A stretch of DNA of 10,048 bases, from the NCBI GenBank assembly GCA_964637235.1, contig CAZWVR010000086.1:1-10048 (forward strand), written 5' to 3'. Made by a program: the position numbers and the translations under genes. This stretch comes from CAZWVR01 sp964637235. Lineage in GTDB: Bacteria > Bacteroidota > Bacteroidia > Bacteroidales > S143-33. The notes below the pieces were generated by a model, which searched no databases, was not told the origin of the DNA, and saw nothing but the letters and a program-made list of their open reading frames with translations. Below, piece by piece: positions 6,707 through 10,048 of the stretch; the first letter of the stretch is position 1; each line of letters opens with the position of its first letter.

Positions 6707-7476
6707 TATTTTAGCATTATGCTATCTTTTTTCATCAATTTTTTAACAATTTCTAAATCCTTAGGAGTATCAACCGATACTGTGTATTGATCACTTAAAA
6801 CCATTTTAACTTTATAACCATTTTCAAGCAATCTAAGCATTCCTATTGATTCGACCATTTCAAGAGGTGTAGGCGTCATAGCTGCATACTCCAATAAAAA
6901 GTCCCTTTTAAAAGCTATTACATTAACTTTTTTTAACACAGGTAAGCCACTAACACCCCATTTCTGAAATGGTATCGGGCTTCTGGACATATATAAAGCA
7001 TAATTATTTATATCCACAACAACTTTTACCGCATTTGGATCCTCAATTTCATCCTTATCTGCAATTTCCGTCATCAAATTAGTCACTTGTATATTTTTGT
7101 CTATTATTAAAGGACTAATACTTGTAGCAATCATATTATTCGTAATCATTGGTTCATCTCCTTGAACAATAACAATTATATCAAAATGTGTATTATAAGC
7201 ACTCTCTATCTTAATCAATGCTTCTACGGCTCTATCTGTGGAACTTATAGGTGTTTCAGTTGTCAGAACAACCTTCCCGCCAATACTTTTTATATAATAT
7301 TTTATATCTTCATCCGGCGTAGCTACAAAAACTTCCAATAAATCTAAGCACATTTTAGTTCTGTAATAAACATGACCAATCATCGGTATTCCGTATATCT
7401 CCTTTAAAGGCTTACCCGGAAAACGCTTTGAAGCCATACGTGCTGGAATAATACCTATAATTTTGGGCTTTTTCAT
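6688..7476 (-). CDS. kdsB: 3-deoxy-manno-octulosonate cytidylyltransferase family (KdsB-like)
   Basis: A 262-residue cytosolic enzyme that would activate Kdo, or a related 3-deoxy-octulosonate, with CTP for lipopolysaccharide or capsule synthesis. The nucleotide-binding start IGIIPARMASKRFPGKPL (7-24) is intact, as are QGDEP (105-109, Mg-binding Asp107), the sugar-side MSRSPIPF (163-170), TPTPLEMVESIGMLRLLENG (201-220) and VDTPKDLE (235-242, second Mg-binding Asp236). Differences from enterobacterial KdsB are SSTDRAVEA at 78-86 and KVNVIAFKRDFL at 183-194 in place of a HIGIYGYR-like segment. This resembles the KdsB variants that I remember from surface-polysaccharide loci, so a modified Kdo substrate is possible. 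The start ATG at 7474-7476 precedes the conserved Rossmann strand by only a few residues. No kdsA or glycosyltransferase is adjacent. Confidence 0.88.
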   Translation of the reverse strand: MKKPKIIGIIPARMASKRFPGKPLKEIYGIPMIGHVYYRTKMCLDLLEVFVATPDEDIKYYIKSIGGKVVLTTETPISSTDRAVEALIKIESAYNTHFDIIVIVQGDEPMITNNMIATSISPLIIDKNIQVTNLMTEIADKDEIEDPNAVKVVVDINNYALYMSRSPIPFQKWGVSGLPVLKKVNVIAFKRDFLLEYAAMTPTPLEMVESIGMLRLLENGYKVKMVLSDQYTVSVDTPKDLEIVKKLMKKDSIMLKYLTNKN

Positions 7477-7524
7477 GTTTTTAGCTTTAAAATTAAATTA
7501 CTTTTTTTATAAACTGAATTTAAA

Positions 7525-7532
7525 TAATTTTG
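7525..7532 (+). promoter_or_regulatory. Candidate -7 element for the MerR-type gene
   Basis: TAATTTTG matches TAnnTTTG and lies 37 bases before the ATG at 7570. No TTTG is seen at -33, so this is a weaker candidate. It sits in the 93-base divergent gap between kdsB and this regulator, a usual place for a MerR-family protein to bind. No clear matching promoter for kdsB was found on the other strand. Confidence 0.4.
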
Positions 7533-7569
7533 TCAATATACAATTGTCTGCCAAAATAAAAAAATTACT

Positions 7570-8430
7570 ATGCAAAAACAATATTCCATACGAAATATTG
7601 AACAAATTACAGGAATTAAGGCTGCTACAATTAGAATGTGGGAAAAACGATATAATTTAATCGAACCTAAAAGAACATCTACAAATATCAGATATTATGA
7701 CGCAAAAGATATAAAAAAATTATTACTTATTGCAGATTTATTAAAATCAGGATACAAAATCTCTGAATTAGCAAACTTATCATTTTCTGAACTTTACGAA
7801 AGAGCCATTATATTATTTAACGACGAAAAAATATTATATGGCGACCTAAATTATATGATGAGAATAATTATAGACTTCAATCATGTAGAGCTAAAACAGC
7901 TTATAAATCAATTAATTATAAAATACGGCTTTGAATATACCTTTAATTTCGCAATCCTTCCATTTTTGTATAAACTCGACGCAGCATATAATGATGGCGA
8001 CATCTCCGAAGCTGAAAAAAATTTTGCATTCTTTATTATCGAAAATATGCTTATTACAGCTTTAAATAGAAGTCAATTCAACAGTTCTGATAGAAAATTT
8101 GTATTATTCACAAACCAAAATAAAATTAACCGTATAATATTACTTTTTGGCGCATACGTCCTAACAAAAAAAAATAAAGACATTATTATGCTCGGTGAAT
8201 TCGAAAATATTGAAAATTTTTTCGAAATAATTGAAACATTTAACAATCACAACATTATGACTACCACTTTCAACTTTAAAAATGAAAATGCCCTCTTGAT
8301 AGAGTTTGCAGAAAAATATCCCGATTTCAACTTTTTTATTTTAGATCCAAATATAGTATTAGAAACTGACCTGTACATAAATATCTTTCCAATTCAAAAT
8401 CTTTTAGAAATAGAAAAAGAAATAATTTAA
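7570..8430 (+). CDS. MerR-family regulator with CarH-like architecture but no B12 site
   Basis: A 286-residue cytosolic DNA-binding protein. Residues 4-72 are a MerR winged helix: YSIRNIEQITGIKAATIRMW, then EKRYNLIEPKRT, then an RYYDAKDI wing. Residues about 92-170 are an all-helical region matching the cobalamin cap domain of CarH/LitR proteins, and about 177-275 form a Rossmann-like domain. The residues that hold B12 are absent. The cap Glu-His pair is replaced by Lys150-Asn151 (EAEKNFAFFI). The E/DxHxxG motif that carries the cobalt-binding His is replaced by NQNKINRI (182-189) at the aligned place. It is therefore probably not a B12 light sensor, though dimer contacts may persist. The start ATG directly precedes the HTH. 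It is divergent from kdsB and followed by a secreted protein with its own promoter. The target genes are unknown. Confidence 0.85.
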   Translation: MQKQYSIRNIEQITGIKAATIRMWEKRYNLIEPKRTSTNIRYYDAKDIKKLLLIADLLKSGYKISELANLSFSELYERAIILFNDEKILYGDLNYMMRIIIDFNHVELKQLINQLIIKYGFEYTFNFAILPFLYKLDAAYNDGDISEAEKNFAFFIIENMLITALNRSQFNSSDRKFVLFTNQNKINRIILLFGAYVLTKKNKDIIMLGEFENIENFFEIIETFNNHNIMTTTFNFKNENALLIEFAEKYPDFNFFILDPNIVLETDLYINIFPIQNLLEIEKEII

Positions 8431-8508
8431 CTTTATTAGAAAGCTTACTAAATAAAAAAACATAAACTCTAATTAAAATTTTAAAAAGTCATTTTTTATC
8501 AAAAAAAA

Positions 8509-8540
8509 TTTGGCGTTAGTGGCTTATTATACTATCTTTA
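8509..8540 (+). promoter_or_regulatory. Promoter of the secreted orphan gene
   Basis: TTTG (8509-8512), a 20-base spacer, then TATCTTTA (8533-8540), one base off TAnnTTTG. Both spacing and sequence fit the Bacteroidota consensus well. Transcription would start about 20 bases before the ATG at 8567, which supports that start over the TTG at 8510. Confidence 0.7.
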
Positions 8541-8566
8541 ACTTGTTATTATCAAAATTAAATGTT

Positions 8567-9370
8567 ATGAAAAAATTTATCTTTTTGCTTCTAATATGCC
8601 TAAATTTAGCAGCATTGGCACAAACTTCTAATTTAAAAAAATACCGTATTACTTCCACCTTAAACTCGTCTTTTCAATATAATATGTTTATTGGACGAGA
8701 TAAAAATTTATTACAAACTAATATAAAAGCTCTTGGCTCCGGATTATACGATTTTTCTGGTTTATACTATGTCTTTGGAATATGGTTTTACAACCCAAAT
8801 AAACAACCTCTCGGTATCGGTTTTATACCTGCATTAAAAGTTTCTAAATTCAGATTCGCCAATAATTACAAAATTGAAAATGGCACTTTTACATTAGATG
8901 ATGATCCTTCGCACCACTTTTACGAAAATTATTTCACCAGAGATGGAAGTAAACTGGTAGTAAAAAAAATATTTTTACCTTTGGTAATTCTTTTCCCTAT
9001 AAGTAAATGGTTTAACGAACGTAATAGAAATGTAGGGCTATATATAATTCCATTCTTTGAAAGCTATTTATATGGATATCATAAACTTTTTTTCCATAAC
9101 GACAATGGTAAACTTTCAAAAATAAAAACTGATAATAATATCATTAGAAAAATGATCAATCCAAATAATTACGGTGTTCGAGCTGGATTGAAAATAAAAT
9201 ATTTTTATATATTCGGACAATATACATTTGAAAACTTCTTCAAAGAAACGACAAATCTAAATGTAAATGAACTAAATCTCGGAATAGGTATAGACTGGTT
9301 AAGCTGGCTACTTGATGATATTGATAAAGACAATGCAAAAAACAAACATACACATACAACTTCACTATAA
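8567..9370 (+). CDS. Secreted protein of unknown function, probable outer-membrane beta-barrel
   Basis: A 267-residue protein I do not recognise. It begins with a clear signal peptide, MKKFIFLLLICLNLAALA, with likely cleavage before Gln19 and no lipobox. The mature part is rich in aromatic residues and has repeated stretches of alternating polar and hydrophobic residues ending in aromatics: YRITSTLNSSFQYNMF (26-41), YYVFGIWFYN (67-76), VGLYIIPFFESYLYGY (156-171), YGVRAGLKIKYFYIFGQYTFENF (202-224 in part) and ELNLGIGIDWL (235-245). This is what outer-membrane beta-barrel strands look like. The tail after 246 is hydrophilic, with a His/Thr-rich end, so the last strand may be internal. The ATG at 8567 gives the signal peptide directly; a TTG start 57 bases upstream would put residues in front of it and overlap the promoter. 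Base composition matches the neighbours. Confidence 0.7.
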   Translation: MKKFIFLLLICLNLAALAQTSNLKKYRITSTLNSSFQYNMFIGRDKNLLQTNIKALGSGLYDFSGLYYVFGIWFYNPNKQPLGIGFIPALKVSKFRFANNYKIENGTFTLDDDPSHHFYENYFTRDGSKLVVKKIFLPLVILFPISKWFNERNRNVGLYIIPFFESYLYGYHKLFFHNDNGKLSKIKTDNNIIRKMINPNNYGVRAGLKIKYFYIFGQYTFENFFKETTNLNVNELNLGIGIDWLSWLLDDIDKDNAKNKHTHTTSL

Positions 9371-9405
9371 CTTAATATGCTTAAAATAACTTTATAGAAA
9401 TAAGA

Positions 9406-9420
9406 TATTGAAAATCAATA
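9406..9420. repeat. Perfect AT-rich inverted repeat in the gap before the SiaC gene
   Basis: TATTGA and TCAATA flank AAA, a perfect 6-bp palindrome with a 3-base centre. It lies 36 bases after the stop of the secreted-protein gene and 110 bases before the siaC-like ATG. It could be a regulator site or chance in very AT-rich DNA. It lacks a T tract that would make it a terminator. I see no convincing promoter between it and 9531. Confidence 0.3.
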
Positions 9421-9530
9421 AAATAAATTCCTCAATTCATTATTTCTTCATTATTCACCTATAAATTAGCATAAAATAAGTCTATTATTTTTTGGGGATT
9501 ATTCTATTTTTTATTATTATTGCTTGTGAT

Positions 9531-9917
9531 ATGGAACCATTGATTATTAAAATAAAAGAAGACACACCAGCAGTAGTATTTTTCCCAAAATATAAAAAAT
9601 TTCAAATAATAGGAACATCTTGGCCAGAAATGCCTTCTTTATTTTATGGAAAAATTATTGATTGGCTGAAAGAATACTTTAATAATCCTCTCAAAGAAAC
9701 AACTTTTGAATTTTTTTTCAAATATATAAACACACAGTCTTTTAAAGAGATAATAAAACTCTTCCAATTGCTAAAAGAAGAAGCTTCTCGCCATAAAATA
9801 AAAATAATTTGGTACTACGAACCTGAGGATATAGATATGCAACGCTTCGGCAAAAGATTAGAATATTTCATTGGTTTACCAATGGAATACAGAGAAAAAA
9901 TTATAAAAAGCTTTTAA
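9531..9917 (+). CDS. SiaC-family regulatory phosphoprotein (DUF1987)
   Basis: A 128-residue cytosolic protein, full length for the family. It opens with MEPLIIKIKEDTPAVVF, continues with the family's YPE-like segment (here SWPEMPSLFYGKIIDWLKEY, 30-49) and has YINTQSFKEIIKLFQLLKE at 65-83 followed by WYYEPEDIDM. Thr68 in the NT(S/Q)S motif is in the same position as the phosphorylated Thr68 of Pseudomonas aeruginosa SiaC. There the kinase SiaB and phosphatase SiaA set its state, and unphosphorylated SiaC activates the diguanylate cyclase SiaD. In Bacteroidota the output partner is usually unknown. The start at 9531 is chosen because MEP is the family's N-terminus; a TTG 39 bases upstream would add a hydrophobic stretch foreign to it. 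Another gene begins 40 bases downstream on the same strand. Confidence 0.88.
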   Translation: MEPLIIKIKEDTPAVVFFPKYKKFQIIGTSWPEMPSLFYGKIIDWLKEYFNNPLKETTFEFFFKYINTQSFKEIIKLFQLLKEEASRHKIKIIWYYEPEDIDMQRFGKRLEYFIGLPMEYREKIIKSF

Positions 9918-9957
9918 CCTTAACTTTGTTTTAGAAATGAAATAGAAAAAAGTATTT

Positions 9958-10048
9958 ATGTTAAAAAAATTTATTCAACGTCTAAAATTTACATCAGAAG
10001 TAAAAACAAAGAGACATACTAAAAATCTACAAAACAGATTATTAGATG
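9958..10048 (+). CDS. Start of a gene cut by the window edge, unknown product
   Basis: An ATG at 9958 opens a frame with no stop for the 30 codons that remain. The visible N-terminus is strongly basic and amphipathic (MLKKFIQRLKFTSEVKTKR, then HTKNLQNRLLD) with no signal peptide. It lies 40 bases after the SiaC-family gene in the same direction, so co-transcription is likely. SiaC genes are commonly next to a SiaB-type kinase or a SiaA-type PP2C phosphatase, but nothing in these residues identifies the product. Confidence 0.5.
   Translation, partial: MLKKFIQRLKFTSEVKTKRHTKNLQNRLLD

Noticed and set aside
7463..7660. Plus-strand 65-codon frame overlapping the kdsB start and the MerR start
   Set aside because: It is in a different frame from the MerR HTH, begins inside kdsB on the other strand and has no recognisable features.
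8432..8456. Possible terminator after the MerR gene (TTTATTAG with CTAAATAAA)
   Set aside because: The stem is entirely A-T rich with a bulge and one G-C pair. It is followed by A instead of T on the coding strand, so it is not convincing.
9492..9530. TTG-initiated extension of the SiaC gene that looks like a lipoprotein signal
   Set aside because: The family is cytosolic and begins at MEP. The hydrophobic run is only a translation of a T-rich leader, and there is no real lipobox context or basic start.

Overview
The window is AT-rich chromosomal DNA from a member of the Bacteroidota. Four things support this: sigma-ABfr-type promoters (TTTG, about 20 bases, then TAnnTTTG) upstream of several genes, almost no Shine-Dalgarno sequences, an S46 dipeptidyl-peptidase (a family typical of this phylum), and a GC-rich structured intergenic element of a kind I remember from Bacteroidota genomes. 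The order within the phylum cannot be fixed; an anaerobic, peptide-using lineage is plausible. No tRNA, rRNA, CRISPR array, transposase or phage gene is visible.

Layout. From 49 to 7476 all genes lie on the minus strand. In transcription order they are a Kdo-type cytidylyltransferase (kdsB), a secreted S46 dipeptidyl-peptidase, a cytosolic M20C dipeptidase (pepD), an SsnA-like amidohydrolase, a fluoride channel (crcB/fluC) and a CBS/ACT-like protein. The S46 gene ends in an intrinsic terminator at 4434-4463. pepD and the amidohydrolase are 5 bases apart and form an operon with its own promoter. A roughly 190-base GC-rich palindromic element (about 1319-1506) separates the amidohydrolase from crcB. 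From 7570 to the right edge all genes lie on the plus strand: a MerR-type regulator built like CarH but lacking the B12-binding residues, an unrecognised secreted probable beta-barrel protein, a SiaC-family (DUF1987) phosphoprotein, and the start of one more gene cut by the window edge.

How they fit. The S46 enzyme would release dipeptides outside the cytoplasm and PepD would split them inside, so the middle of the window reads as peptide scavenging. The S46 subsite residue is Gly, which points to DPP7-type (hydrophobic P1) rather than DPP11-type (acidic P1) specificity. The right end looks regulatory and envelope-related: the SiaC protein keeps the phosphorylatable Thr68, and the truncated gene after it could encode a partner. 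No clear new multi-gene system is visible. The items most worth a second look are the GC-rich element, the B12-less CarH-like regulator, the SiaC locus at the right edge and the orphan secreted protein.
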